Below are positions 42,001-54,525 of a DNA stretch of 64,000 nt, in pieces. Source of the stretch: Conchocele bisecta (lineage: Eukaryota; Mollusca; Bivalvia; Lucinida; Thyasiridae). Numbering within the stretch: position 1 is the first letter of the stretch; each line of letters opens with the position of its first letter. The stretch is from NCBI GenBank assembly GCA_029237695.1, contig CM055279.1, forward strand, positions 18,873,686-18,937,685. The letters are read 5' to 3'. The notes below the pieces were generated by a model that did no database searches, had not been told where the DNA came from, and saw only the letters and a list, made by a program, of their open reading frames with translations. Position numbers and translations under genes: made by a program.

Positions 42001-43870
42001 TTAAATTAACAACGAGACAATAGTGGAAGAACTCTCTGGGTCACCGATTTTCGTAACAAAGTTAATAACACTACCTTTGGAAAGTCTAATTCGATCATAA
42101 CCGGAGAACGAAACCACCGTCGAACTATCTCCAGAGATTTTAGTGACTCCAACCCCCCCGTTCTTCCCCCATCTACTACAATATTTATCGCGAACCGCGC
42201 CCACAGGTTTACCACTACCATTAACCGAGCAGACCGCCATTTGGATAACTTCACCTGCGGCTGTCATAGTGTATCCCCCACATTTATTACTCGCTTTGGC
42301 ACCGAACGAATATTCATAGTGCCCCTCAACCAATGGGCCCCGCTTCTCAGCCCAAACTGTTATGGCACGTTTTAGCGTTTTCATTGTTCGCACTATTCCG
42401 GCAAGCGCACTGTTTGCGTTATATGCCTCAGTACGAATATTATAAGAGGCCTCCTCAAGAGCTTTGGTCGCGGCTATACGATCATGTTTCAGTTTATCGG
42501 AAACTTCGGTTATTTTTTCGTTTAGTTCGGTAAGTGCCGCTTCTCTGTTGAGAGAGTCCTCTGAGCGCAACGCATCATAGGCCTCCGTAATGGTCGCCTG
42601 GTGGCCTTTTAGGGCTTTCTCAACACCCGACCGGGCCTCTTTTTGAAATTCGGTTATTTTCCCGTCTAGTTCAGCAACCGCCGCTTCTCTGATGAGAGAG
42701 TCCTCTGAGCGCAACACCTCATAAGCCTTCGCAAGGGCTGCCTGGTGGTCTTCTCGGGCTTTCTCAACACCCGACGGGGCCTCCTTTTGAAATTCGGTTA
42801 ATTTTCCGTCTAGTTCACCAACCGCCGCTTCTCTGAGAGAGTCCTCTGAGCGCAACACCCTATAAGCCTCCGTAAGGTCCGCCTGGTGTCTTCTCGGGCT
42901 TTCTCAATACCCGTTCTGACCCCCTCAACCCCCAACCAACCGGCCTCTTTTCGAAATTTGGTTATTTTTTCGTCTATTTCAGTAAGTGCCGCTTCACTGT
43001 TGAGAGAGTCCTCTGAGCGCAACGCCCCATAAGCCTCCGCAATGGCCTCCTTGTGGTCTTCTCGGACCCCCTCAACCCCCGACCGGGTCTCTTTCAGAAA
43101 TTCGGTTATTTTCCCGTCTAGTTCAGTAAGTGTCGCTTCTCTGTTGAGAGAGTCCTCTAAGCGCAACGCATCATAAGCCTCCGCAAGGGCCTCCGCAAGG
43201 TTCGACTGGTGGTCTTCTCGGACTTTATCAATACCCGACCGGGTCTCTTTTCGAAATTTTGTTATTTTTTTATCTAGTTCGGCAACCGCCGCTTCTCTGA
43301 CGAGAGAGTCCTCTGAGCGCAACACCTCATAAGCTTCCGTAAGGTCCGCCTGGTGGTCTTCTCGGGCTTTCTCAATACCCGACGTGGCCTCTTTTCGAAA
43401 TTTGGTTATTTTTTTATCTAGTTCGGTAAGTGCCGCATCTCTAATAAGAGAGTCCTCTAAGCGCAACGTATCATAGCCCTCCGTAAGGGCCGCCTGGTGG
43501 TCTTCTCGGACTTTATCAATATCCGACCTGCTCTCTTTTCGAAATTTCGTTATTTGTTCACCTTCGTTTAGTTCCGTTTCTCTGATGAGAGAGTCCTCTG
43601 AGCGCAACACCTCATAAGCCGCCTGATCTTTCTCAATATCCGTTCGGACTCCCTCAATTTGTGCAGTCGCCGTCATCACTTCTACTCTAACATCTGATAT
43701 ACTCCTGTGAATCCCGTTTGTGACCTTCGATATGGTTTTATTGATCAGGGCCTTGGTTTTTCCAGTAGTTAAAAAGTCTCCCCTCGTCGGGATGAATCCA
43801 CCTTCTGCCGGTTCCAAATTCTTTGAATTTGTCACCCATCGGAAGAACTACCTGGTCCGTATATACTCAT
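42001..43870 (-). pseudogene. Fibre-like coiled-coil repeat protein, copy 2
   Basis: Start ATG 43870; a one-base difference near 43845 shifts the frame. The repeats then read well from 43835 to ~42890, shift again near 42850-42890, and continue from 42858 to TAA 42001. Eight EDSL-type repeat units are countable, one more than in copy 1. The C-terminal head is fully readable here: WAEKRGPLVEGHYEYSFG, CGGYTMTAAGEVIQMAVC, SGDSSTVVSFSGYDRIRL, ending SSSTIVSLLI. No membrane segment or signal peptide. A fibre role is inferred from the shaft/head architecture. Confidence 0.7.
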
Positions 43871-43903
43871 AATAAAATTAATTATAATATTGGGCACCTA
43901 TAC

Positions 43904-44591
43904 TCAATTGGAAATTTCGAGAACTACCGAAATCGGGTAATCGTTTTTCAACTTTCTCGCTTGATCATCGAGAATAGAGACCGTAAATTCGTGGATATGT
44001 CCCGATTCCAAAACTTTCATCTCGGGGTGTGGGAAGTCTAAGGTCACAGTCTCGCCATAGAAACAGTCGCTGGCTTGCACGGTTTTCAGTAATGTGCTGG
44101 GAGTGCCGTCTACCGTGTTGTACGATGTGTTCACCCGATCCAGGTGCACCCTGAGAGTTTTCGTGAAGGCGAAGTCCACCGGGTTATCACCGACGTACTC
44201 ACCCGGGGTAAACACTCCTTTTGTTTTGAGGAGTATGTCTCTCTAAAACCGAGTTGAATACCCAACCCCGGGAGACCAATACCGCATTATCACTGCTGAT
44301 GGTCATTGTTGCGAGCCCGGTAGCATTCGATACTGTGAGGTTGATTATACCGTCAAGCTCTGAGTTGACAAAATCTTTGAGCTGTCTTATTCCCCACAGT
44401 CCGTGAGGCAGCTTTACACCTAATTGTTGTCCATCCTTCACATAGTAAAACCCTTCGCTCTTCCCCACATTCTGCCACCCGACCGTGAAGGTGATTGATC
44501 TGAGGCCCACCCGGCGTTTTCCGCAGCAGTTGTCGATTAATTTTTGAAGTTGACAACTCCCTTTTTGAACATTAGTGATAGTAGCAAACAT
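43904..44591 (-). pseudogene. Small beta-rich Polinton protein, copy 2
   Basis: ATG 44591 (MFATITNVQKGSCQLQKLID) to a frame break at ~44200-44225, then MFTPGEYVGDNP... to TAA at 43904. Includes a segment (GFYYVKDGQQLGVKLPHGLW) missing from copy 1, so it is the better guide to full length, ~228 aa. Apart from the single break it is readable throughout. Confidence 0.62.
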
Positions 44592-44605
44592 AATAATATC
44601 TTTCA

Positions 44606-46023
44606 ATGGATACAAAAGCATTTAGCTTTAACTCTAATGCAAAGTACGCGGTCGGTGGTAAATACACGCAAAAAGACGTTGTTAACCGCCTTGTACACCC
44701 AACCGTAACGGTTAGACCGGACAGTGGCTTGCCACCAATTTCCCTAACACGTTTGAGAAATATAGGCTGCCCAAGATTACTACGATGGAGGCGGTAAACG
44801 GGTGGAAAGCCACACCGATGCAGTTTTGGCAGAACCAGCTAAATTTTGCTGTATGGTGCGCAACAGTCGTGTGTGGAGTTTCACATAAAGACCATCTAAC
44901 ATCCAAGAATATCATGCTCCGAAGTGTCTACAACTTTCACACGTATTATACTATTAGGAGGATTCACAAAGAACTAGGTATTTCTCTACCTCAAGACTGG
45001 GATCCCATTTCCAACGCATACGGCCGTATGGCGTTTGAAAGACTGTGTAACGAATTTAACGTTTCAAAAGACGCCGACTGGAGGCAGAAAGCATTTCCTA
45101 CCATTACCGGCCTCGGGGACGTTCTCATTCGGGGCAAGTCCGGGAATTGGACGCAGACTGATTTTAGACACGATTACTCCGGTGACCACATCGTCAATCG
45201 GAACGTCGGGAATTTTGACCCCGCGACTATGACTTTCGGGCCAGAAGTGTCTGGAGGTCGGCACTGTGGCGTGTTTTTTTGTAAAATGTTACCTCCGAAA
45301 CGGGCTCACGTCGATTACATACAGCAGGCTGCTGAGGTTCAGAACGCGTGGACCACATTTATGTTAGATAAGGGTCTAGGGTTCACGCAGGCCGGGGTTA
45401 CTCGCGTCAACGAATCTATTCGCACGTACGTCTGAGCCATCCTCGGCGCACAGAAGCAAACTCGCAGTTCTATACTGGGCACAGGAACAGCGTTTGATGC
45501 ACAAAAACAATTCTTAGCACTTGTAGAGGACGCCATCTCAGCTAAGGTGGACCTGGAGAAGGCGATCCAGAATTATCAAGACGTTTTGCAGACTGCCAGC
45601 ACCCCAGTGGACTATGTATTTGGAATAGGTCTTTATATGGCGCCGAGCAATATTATACTACGAGACGACCCGGTTGATGGTTACAATAATCAAATCGTAA
45701 TCGCCACCGCCAATCAAAAAATCGGTCAGAACGGTAACGTGAACACGGATATCATCAAGCGCACCCCTAAAATGATCGGGCGCGGAGTTGTAAATTCAAA
45801 TAAATTTGAAAAAGATTTCATAAAACCCCCAAAACACAAAATGGATACACATCCCTCAACACAATCGAACCCAGTACCCCCAATTCGTAAATTGGATGCA
45901 CCATCTAGTTCCATCAACAATGTTGAAACACCAATCGAGATTGGAAGCACAACACACGAGGAGGAGAAATTAGGGCTCGTCGTCGCCCTCGTGGCGATCG
46001 GATTATTTACGTTTTGGTTTTAG
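44606..46023 (+). pseudogene. 475-aa-type Polinton protein, copy 2
   Basis: ATG 44606 lies 14 bp from the divergent ATG 44591, as in copy 1. Frameshifts occur at ~44725-44755; the frame is restored by 44785. A TGA at 45433-45435 replaces the Trp codon of IRTYVWAI. Reading resumes to TAG 46023, with ~14 codons differing in the linker (NSNKFEKDFIKP). Retains the C-terminal hydrophobic anchor. Confidence 0.8.
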
Positions 46024-46489
46024 GAACTCTCTGGCGAAGAATAGTAGGAGACCGGCGATGGCCACGATTAAAGCCCAAGTATTTTTGGCTAGCCATCCGG
46101 CCGTTTTTGATAATATAGATAGCAAGTAAGAAACGATACTTCCGATCAGTCCAGGTAGTGCGGCAGCCGCCTTTTCGGCTAATTTAGCCAGGAGACTGGC
46201 GAGGGCTTTTAGTTGTTTTTTTACCCACTCCTTAGCTCCACCGGATGGCGCGGGCGGTGGTGGTGTGGGTGCTGGCGCGGGTGGTGGCGCCGCACCACCA
46301 GTGAAAGCTAGAACTATGGTCGATATAGTCATGCTGATAGCAACGAGGATGCTTGCTATCGTGATGCCCTGTTCTCTGAACAGAGTGCGAAGACGCTCAC
46401 AGAGTGTCGTCTCCTCGTGCAGGACCCTCGAGATTGTTTCGCGGATCTTATTTGGTTGCGGAGAGCCTCACGGTTAGTCGAGGCGGCCT
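46003..46489 (-). pseudogene. Coiled-coil membrane protein, 3' remnant
   Basis: Only the C-terminal third remains: the end of the coiled coil, the first hydrophobic helix (MTISTIVLAFTGG), the Pro linker, the Ala-rich amphipathic helix and the last hydrophobic helix, ending REFLKPKRK. The upstream part is removed by the internal deletion with its junction at ~46489/46490. The linker frame is intact here, unlike copy 1. Confidence 0.75.
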
Positions 46490-47233
46490 CCGCAGACTGC
46501 GTGAGCCCCTCGGGGCAAAAGGCGTGAGACGGAGTGTCGTTATTACGAACAACCCATCGACGATCGACCAGAACCAGCAGCTCTTGGTCCGCTTCCCCAA
46601 CCTCGGAGCTAACGACGTCATTGTGCCGGGTACTGTTCGCCTCGCTTTCACTATTTCGCTGACGTCGACGGACGAGGACCGAAACCGTCGTTCAGAACCT
46701 TGGTCGCGCCATCGTCAAGAAGACCATGATAAAGATTTCTGGTAATGAGGTGATGTCGATCGACGACAGCGACGTCTACCATTGTTATCAGGACCTATGG
46801 AAGACGGCGCAAGAGCGTGAAAACGCTGTCTATCAGGGTATTGACACCAGCAAAAATAAGAACGTAACCAAACTTAGAATCGGGGCTGGTAACAAGGTAG
46901 ATAACAACGCGAGTGACAATGCGGTCGCGGGCGCTTACGGCAACCGCTTCTACATCCCGCTCGACTTTGAGTTGCTGGAGAGTCACATGCCCTACTATCA
47001 AGCGCTTTGGCTGACCGCCTCGAATACGAACTAACGTTCAACGACTACGGCCGAGTTCTCATAACCAGCGACATGTTATCGACGTATACGATCGATAATG
47101 TTTCGCTGGAGTACGACATGGTCACGATGCCCGAACTCGCGCGATTGATCAGAACCCAGTACGCCAGGCGCGTTGCCATACTTTACGACTGAGTTCTTCG
47201 CCATCGCAAGATGACGAAAGACAAAGGCGACAC
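46490..47233 (+). pseudogene. Major capsid protein, copy 2, truncated
   Basis: Lacks its first ~13 codons and promoter through the internal deletion. Frameshifts at ~46683 and ~47000. The same TGA as copy 1 is at 47190-47192, followed by the same 6-codon stretch and ATG (47211). The sequence is cut by the N gap after MTKDKGD. Confidence 0.82.
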
Positions 47234-47733
47234 NNNNNNNNNNNNNNNNNNNNNNNNNNNNNNNNNNNNNNNNNNNNNNNNNNNNNNNNNNNNNNNNNNN
47301 NNNNNNNNNNNNNNNNNNNNNNNNNNNNNNNNNNNNNNNNNNNNNNNNNNNNNNNNNNNNNNNNNNNNNNNNNNNNNNNNNNNNNNNNNNNNNNNNNNNN
47401 NNNNNNNNNNNNNNNNNNNNNNNNNNNNNNNNNNNNNNNNNNNNNNNNNNNNNNNNNNNNNNNNNNNNNNNNNNNNNNNNNNNNNNNNNNNNNNNNNNNN
47501 NNNNNNNNNNNNNNNNNNNNNNNNNNNNNNNNNNNNNNNNNNNNNNNNNNNNNNNNNNNNNNNNNNNNNNNNNNNNNNNNNNNNNNNNNNNNNNNNNNNN
47601 NNNNNNNNNNNNNNNNNNNNNNNNNNNNNNNNNNNNNNNNNNNNNNNNNNNNNNNNNNNNNNNNNNNNNNNNNNNNNNNNNNNNNNNNNNNNNNNNNNNN
47701 NNNNNNNNNNNNNNNNNNNNNNNNNNNNNNNNN
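47234..47733. other. Assembly gap (500 N)
   Basis: Exactly 500 Ns, a typical placeholder for unknown size. The missing part of element 2 would be ~9-10 kb if it is complete like element 1. Confidence 0.98.
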
Positions 47734-48951
47734 CACAATAACTCACATAATTAGGTATGAGCTCTAATTTGATGTAAGTATGAATGATTGATACGCCAAA
47801 AAAACGCCGTAATATACCCGACAGGCCTCTTCATGGGAAAATGATGTTCATTTCTTTCGAGGCCAGTGCAGGTTTCTGACATATTGCCACGGAATCGGTA
47901 TATTATTCCTCTAGTCATCGGGCACTCATGTTATAGATGGCTAATAAGCTGGACCAACTCTTTACATACATGGGGTAGACTCTGATTAGATTAAGTCTCA
48001 TAAGTGGTTGTTATCTATACTGGTTGCGAATCAAATACATGTGATATTTCCATATGTTTCAGGGATGGTGACATGGATTTTTGCCGTGTGTGCCGTTTTT
48101 GTGTGAATTAACGAGGCCATGTGACAGGGGACGGTGTGTGGCAGATGTGTGAAGACAAACTCCAATTAACAGACATTTCAGAGGAAGACTCAGTCGTTTG
48201 AATTAAAGACGAAAATAATCTGACGGAATGAGATCTAACTCGACCGAGACCAGCGTTAATTTCTAACATTTGCCACACTTGTACACTCTACTGTCGTACT
48301 GTTTTTTTTGTGTGTTTTGGTTTCCGACACGCTGATCCGATGAGCAATTGTCGTATATGCGATCAGTGGTGAACTGGAGACCAGATCTCTCATGAAACAT
48401 ATGGAAACATAAATAAAGAGAAACATAGAATGAATTTGAACCAATTTTATTTCGTATACCCTTTGGCATGCAGTCAGACCATGTGATTGTCTAGTTCATG
48501 CGATGTTTACTTTATGATTCGGCTAACATTATAATATAATATTTACTGAATAAACAGCACCTGGATTGAGCCTTTACTGGCTGCAAGTATTATAAAGCTC
48601 GTTTTACTATGGATCCGTTGTAACTACATGCCATGGATTACCATCAGGTATTGTTCCTCAAGGTGCGAATTACACCGTCAACTGTCAATTACCTGTGTGA
48701 ATAGGGTCGCCAATTACCTAATGTGCAAACTCGTGGATTTACCTAATTATTGGCTCAAGAACCATTTTTTTATGAAATAAAGGGGGAAAAAGACACATAG
48801 AAACACATAATTACTCAAATTAAACGGCCCACAGAGCCATAAAAACTTATTAACCGTGGCCCATATGGCTTCGGCCGGAGGCCACGATTAAACAAAACAA
48901 GAAGAAGCAAAGAGCCACCATTTCAACATAACTAATCTACATTAAAAAAAA
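47734..48951. other. Host DNA after the gap, no gene recognised
   Basis: AT-rich; no Polinton sequence and no right terminal repeat. GTGGCCCATATGGCTTCGGC near 48857 forms a small hairpin with GGCCGGAGGCCAC. Short ORFs only. Confidence 0.45.
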
Positions 48952-49935
48952 AACACTTTGAAAATGGCCGCTTGCATCCATTTTCAAACCACTCCCCCAT
49001 CAGTATATGGTACATGGGTGCATGTACAATGCAACATTAAACGTAATGACCAACACGGTAGACGCTTGTCTTGTATCACAAACGCGTAAAGTGATTGTAT
49101 GCGTCACATCGCCATGCTCGCTATTTTCAGTGAGGGGAGTACTTTGAAAATGGCCGTGTGCACCCATTTTCAAACCACTCCCCATCAGTATATGGTACAT
49201 GGGTGCGTGTACAATGAAACTTTAAACGTAATGACCAACACGGTAGACGCTTGTCTTATATCACAAACGCGTAAAGTGATTGTGTGCGTCATATCGTCTT
49301 GCTCGTTGTTTTAATCAGGGGAGTACTTTGAAAATGGCCGTTTGCATCCATTTTCAAACCACTCCCCATCAGTATATTGTACATGGGTGCATGGACAATG
49401 AAACTTTAAACGTAATGACCAACACGGTCGACGCTTGTCTTATATCACAAACGCGTAAAGTGATTGTGTGCGTCATATCGTCTTGCTCGTTGTTTTAATC
49501 AGGGGAGTACTTTGAAAATGGCCGTTTGCATCCATTTTCAAACGACTCCCCATCAGTATATTGTACATGGGTGCATGGACAATGAAACTTTAAACGTAAT
49601 CACCAACACGGTAGACGCTTGTCTTATATCACAAACGCGTAAAGTGATTGTGTGCGTCATATCGTCTTGCTCGTTGTTTTAATCAGGGGAGTACTTTGAA
49701 AATGGCTGTTTGCATCCATTTTCAAACCACTCCCCATCAGTATATTGTACATGGGTGCATGGACAATGAAACTAAACGTAATGACCAACACGGTAGACGC
49801 TTGTCTTATATCACAAACGCGTAAAGTGATTGTGTGCGTCATATCGTCTTGCTCGTTGTTTTAATCAGGGAGTACTTTGAAAATGGCCGTTTGCATCCAT
49901 TTTCAAACCACTCCCCATCAGTATATTGTACATGG
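48952..49935. repeat. 184-bp satellite, ~5.3 units
   Basis: Units begin GGGGAGTACTTTGAAAATGG at ~49134, 49317, 49501, 49685 and 49867 (a partial one near 48952). Each contains a hairpin (TTTGAAAATGGCCG..CATCCATTTTCAAA) and TGTGCGTCATATCGTCTTGC. Near-identical, so recently expanded. The 66-72-aa ORFs repeated here are artefacts of the satellite. Confidence 0.93.
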
Positions 49936-49997
49936 GCCGCCGTATCCTAGCCCTAGAGCAGATATGGCTGAGGTATTAAACACACACCTTTATAATT

Positions 49998-50305
49998 CCA
50001 GGGGAGTCGTTTGAAAATGACCATTAAACCATTTTCAAACTACTCCCGTCTGTGTATCAGAGGGGAGTCGTTTGAAAATGGCCGTTAAAACCATTTTCAA
50101 ACGATTCCCGTCTGTGTACTAGAGGGGAGTCGTTTGAAAATGGCAGTTAAACCATTTTCAAACGACTCCCGTCTGTGTATCAGAGGGGAGTCGTTTGAAA
50201 ATGGTAGTTAAACCATTTTCAAACGACTCCCGTCTATGTATCAGAGGGGAGTCGTTTGAAAATGGCAGTTAAACCATTTTCAAACGACTCCCGTCTGTGT
50301 ACTAC
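49998..50305. repeat. ~61-bp hairpin satellite, 5 units
   Basis: Each unit is GGGGAGTCGTTTGAAAATGG, a 5-7-nt loop, then the complement CCATTTTCAAACGACTCCC, followed by GTCTGTGTATCAGA. The stem is the same as in the 184-bp satellite next door. Confidence 0.93.
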
Positions 50306-50346
50306 CATAGGGGAGTACTTTTATCAGGGGGAGTAGTTTGAAAATG

Positions 50347-52077
50347 CGACACCGGCGAGACAACATTGCATGCGCCATTTCACAAGATGTCAAAATCAAC
50401 CGGAGCTAATATTCAGTTTCGTAGAATTATGAAATACTCTAAAACATACACCTTGTCAAGCCTCCCAAAGTCAAGAAATATTCATAAACCTATTTTTCTA
50501 GACACACTAGTGTAACTTGCAGGGTCGGTAGTGAAGTATATAGAAAATCGTTTTGACCAAAATGGGGGCGTTTTGACTAATTCATGGGGGCGTTTTGACC
50601 AATTCGGGGGCGTTTTGACTTAGGGGCATTTGGACCTTCTTCCGTTCTGATGTGTTATTATAAAGCACACATAGGTTTAATATTTAACTGATATGTTTCA
50701 GTTGAGAACAATAATTCACTGATATAAATTCACTTCACAAATAAATTCACTTGATTTGTTCCAGTTTTCAAGATATTTTCCACTGTTGACATGTTTCCTT
50801 TTCAAGTTGTGTTACCCTGAGCACAGTTGGCACATGTATAGCCCACCATAGTACGTCAAAAAGTCTTCTATGAAATTGCCTCGCCTATAATGGAACATAT
50901 TCAAGATGACGATGCATGCATGTCACTTCCTCTAGGAAGGTTCCAGCCAGTTTTGTGCTGTGCATTCAACTTTTTTTATTAAAATAAGTGAATCACATGT
51001 GGAAGTAAGAAACAAAAGACTTATTGTCAGGATTTCTGTTTTATTGCATTTGTAATTGATATTTGAAGCACTAGTACCGTGGGTATACGGACCTACTGTC
51101 TACGTATCTTTTATTATTAGCCGATATATTTATATATCGTTATTAGTTATCCATTGGTTTGTGAAAAAGTTTGTAACCACCCTTTTCTCCTATATTCGGT
51201 AATCTACAAAGGCGAAAGTTGTTGTATCACTTCCAAATTACATCAACCGGATATTTTTTCATTTTTGGCCATTATCTCTGTTAAAAACTTTAAATATAGC
51301 GAAATAACACAACTTGGCTATAAATAAACGTTTTCACTACAAGAGTTCGGTAAACTAAAGTTAGGCGGTTTGCAATTTGGCTATAAATAAACGTTTTATC
51401 TACAAAAGTTCGGTAAACTAAAGTTAATCGGTTTGCCTCCTAGTCCAGGGGCAATTGTAGGTATATATATATTATTCCTGCACCTCGTGTTAATTTATGG
51501 CACCCGGTGTTTTTATAAACTTGAATGTATAAGGTTTCCAAAAAATTCGGGTGCCATTTTTTAAACCAAGTTCAAGGTCATTTCAAGGTCATTGAACTTT
51601 ATGCTTGACGGAAGTCGAAAATTGCCAATATATGAGCCAATAGGTCATGGTCCTTAACTTGGAAATTGGTGAAAGTTGTTAAAAAACATTTCTGATGGAT
51701 ATATTAAAGAATTTACGTAAACTACACTAATATTCAGTATATAATTATCATATTTTCAAGATGGCCGCCAAAAATCGGGTATTTATGAGATTTCAGTTGA
51801 CTTGCTACATATTTGTGTAATGCTAAGCGCCTTCACCTATATTCAAAGGTTAATTCTTTCAACTGGAATAATCTTGTTTACATTTGACTACCATAAGTAT
51901 TGCTATGATCAGATATTAATGATAGCTAAATATAACTGGGAGAATTTGGTTGGGGAGGAAATCAACACTTCTCTCACTTTTCCCTGACATATATTGAACC
52001 CTGATTTGATGGGCTAATAACATCATGCTCTGCATGACTTTTCATTGGCTTGTTTTGTCCTTATTATGTAACGGATT
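50347..52077. other. No gene; short duplications
   Basis: GGGGGCGTTTTGACCAATTC-type repeats at 50563-50615; a ~63-bp tandem duplication (GGCTATAAATAAACGTTTT to GTAAACTAAAGTTA) at 51312-51438; repeat I copy 2 at 51449-51604; AAGATGGCCGCCAAAA at 51760. Confidence 0.55.
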
Positions 52078-52290
52078 TTTATGAAGTATGGCACATCAAA
52101 CGCCAAAGCTGCATTTGTTGGTCTCGGTACTTGGGCCCAAATTTGTGTCGTTTTTGTGAAGAAGAATCGATTTCCGTGTCCACTGACACGGAACTCGATT
52201 CTTCGCAAAAACGACATAAGTATGTACCGAATTCCCGGGACGACCAAGTGCCGCTCACGAAGACGCGTTTGCTGCGCCATATTTCATCAA
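52078..52290. mobile_element. Foldback element, family D copy 2
   Basis: Same design as 2738-2950: GAAGTATGGCACATCAAACG at one end, GACGCGTTTGCTGCGCCATA at the other, central stem AGAATCGATTTCCGTGTC / GACACGGAACTCGATTCT. Confidence 0.65.
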
Positions 52291-52385
52291 AACCCTTTGC
52301 CTATTAACGAAACATATCAAATAACACTTTCAGCCATTGTTGTTTCTGTTGAAACCACGTGATCGTGCACCTCGTATCTGGACTA

Positions 52386-52523
52386 GATTAACGCAGGCGG
52401 TTGCGTATCTCGTCACGGCTTTCTTATTTTGGCGCCACGATATTTCGGAACACCCAGGAAACAAAGCAAAACTTTCGATTTCAACACGTTTTATTTTAAC
52501 TTCCCCGTCATTTATTGTATATG
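52386..52523. repeat. Dispersed repeat E, copy 2
   Basis: Nearly identical to 32211-32352, from TAGATTAACGCAGGCGGTTG to TCATTTATTGTATATG; preceded by ACCACGTGATCGTGCACCTC, which also recurs at ~3400 and ~31530. Confidence 0.8.
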
Positions 52524-52587
52524 CCTGGAACCGCAACCTGGGATTCCATGTATGTTACTTTGACTTTCACAGCAGATACAGAGATCA

Positions 52588-53541
52588 GTAGTCGATTTCA
52601 TCAAAATTACAAAGTATGCTTATCTAGCAAAGTATACTTTGAAGGAGAAATTTTCAATGTTTTATTAATTTTTAGCCAGGTTTTTTTTTAAATATCCAGG
52701 CTATTGGATTGGCGAAAGCCGGGCGGGCGGGCGGCGGGCTGGCGGCGTCCACAATCAATGTTAAGTTTTCGTGTTTGAGTCCATTTCTTTGTTACTGTAC
52801 CACCTAGGACCACCAAACTTTCACAGCTTCATAATCAAGGGGTGCCCAGCCCACCACATATTACTATCCAACATGTTACTTTTTTTTTAACTTGACCCAT
52901 TTTTTCCGCGCAGTCGACTTAGCCATTTTCAATGTTAAGTTTTCGCGTTTACAATGTTAAGTTTTCGTGTTTGAGTCCATTTCATTGTTACTGTACCACC
53001 TAGGACCACCAAACTTTCATAGCTTCATAATCAAGGGGTGCCCACCACATATTATTGGTGTTTATCATCATTGTCGCACCCGCTTGCAGAAACCGCGATA
53101 TCGTCGGCATTTTGGCATACGTCCGTCCGTACGTCCGTGTGTCCGGTTAAAGTTTTTTCGTTAAAGTTTTTCCATCTACTATATCTATTTTTTTAGTGTC
53201 CATGCCTCGCCCCAAGGCGCGACATGCAGGCCACGGCCATCTAGTCTACAAAAAGTGGGTATAATTATGTTACCCAAGTGTCTATGCTTGGAAAAAACCT
53301 GGCCTTCGTGGCTTTGCCTCGTTTCTTGTTATTATACTGAATTTATTAAATTATCACAGCCATTTTGGCTGTGATAATGTAATAAATGCAGTATAATAAT
53401 TCTGCATACTTTTAATCATCAAATATATGCAGTCGTTATTTCGATATGAAATAATGCATTTCGGGAAAAATAAATGATTACCCCCTCAAATTATACTTTG
53501 CTAGATAAGTCTACTTTGTAATTTTGATGAAATCGGCTACA
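52588..53541. mobile_element. ~950-bp element H with ~30-bp inverted termini
   Basis: Left AGTAGTCGATTTCATCAAAA, right TTTTGATGAAATCGGCTAC (near complements), both followed inward by TTACAAAGTA(T/G)... The inside holds GCGGGCGGCGGGCTGGCGGC, two copies of TTAAGTTTTCGTGTTTGAGT to TCATAATCAAGGGGTGCCCA (52757-52853 and 52940-53044), and the ATTATACTGAATTTATTA hairpin. No transposase frame. It abuts MITE A copy 3. Confidence 0.65.
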
Positions 53542-53543
53542 TT

Positions 53544-53928
53544 GCTCCAGATTAGTAATTGAGTATTGTCACTCCATCATTTCTGAAGCAAATGAGTATT
53601 TCAAAAGTTTAATTGTGTAAAATAAAATCACACTACTGTTTACACATCAGCAGACCGCACTTATTGAATAGTTTGCTTCTAAATGAAAACACATTTTGGT
53701 ATTTCATTAGAATTATCTCCTTGGAGACAATTCTAATGAATACCAAGATGTGTTTTCATGGAAAAATAAGAAAATATGCTATATTTGTGGTCTGTTTATT
53801 GTTTTCTGTAGCATGATAAAGATACCACAAATTTTTCAATGCTTCTTGATACTCATTACTTCTGATTTCAATTGTGTTTTTGGCAATTTTAATTGGGTAT
53901 TTACGCAAATACGCGCCTTATCTGGAGC
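53544..53928 (+). mobile_element. MITE family A, copy 3
   Basis: Same orientation and structure as 32766-33156, with a degraded left terminus (CTCCAGATTAG). Confidence 0.78.
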
Positions 53929-54525
53929 TTTGCAGAGACGATTTCCTCAAGAAGCCGGCGCCTTTGTGGACGTGAAACATTTTACGCCGGCTAAGAGTGC
54001 AGCATGAGTACGGGATGCTTGTCCATTGGTTCCAGCAATTGGAACAATATACAGTGGAACCTCTCTAAACCGGACACCAAATAAACACATGGGATCTTAT
54101 TTTTGATGAGTTTCTCGGTCATTTAAGTCGGGTGATAATGTATGTTCGTGATCGCATAACACATACCTATGGCTCAGAATGATCAAATATCTGATTTACA
54201 GTGGAACCTCTCTAAACCGGACACCAAGAAAACACCTGTGATGCTATTTTTGATGAGTTGCTTGGTGATTTATCTCAGGTGATAATGTCTGCTCGTGATC
54301 GCATAACACACACATATGACTCAGAATGATCAAATGCATGATTTACAGTGAAACCTCTCTAAACCGGACACCCTGGGGACCTCCCAGGGTGTCCGGTTTA
54401 GAGAGGTTTCACTGTATGCATCAGCGGATGAAATCTCAGTCGGTGGAGTTGACCAACCCACCCACCGTTCACAGATACAGTTAACAGATGTATAATACTA
54501 TTTACGAGAACTATATATATGGGCC
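53929..54525. repeat. Duplicate of 33157-33600, expanded by one internal unit
   Basis: Follows MITE A in the same order as at 33 kb. Carries an extra ~150-bp unit beginning CAGTGGAACCTCTCTAAACC, so it appears at 54051, 54199 and (as CAGTGAAACC) 54345, with the terminal hairpin at 54345-54416. Confidence 0.82.

Larger units (their letters stand above)
40070..47233. mobile_element. Polinton/Maverick element 2, left part (rest lost in assembly gap)
   Basis: Starts AGTAGTAGTAAGGGAGTCAA like element 1, lies in the same orientation, and carries the same gene order as far as the major capsid gene, where 500 Ns begin. The left flank (…GACAGTA) differs from element 1, so this is an independent insertion. 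No right end is seen after the gap. Lesions differ from element 1 in most genes. Confidence 0.92.

Noticed and set aside
49099..49842. Several similar 61-72-aa ORFs
   Set aside because: They repeat with the 184-bp satellite and carry no domain.
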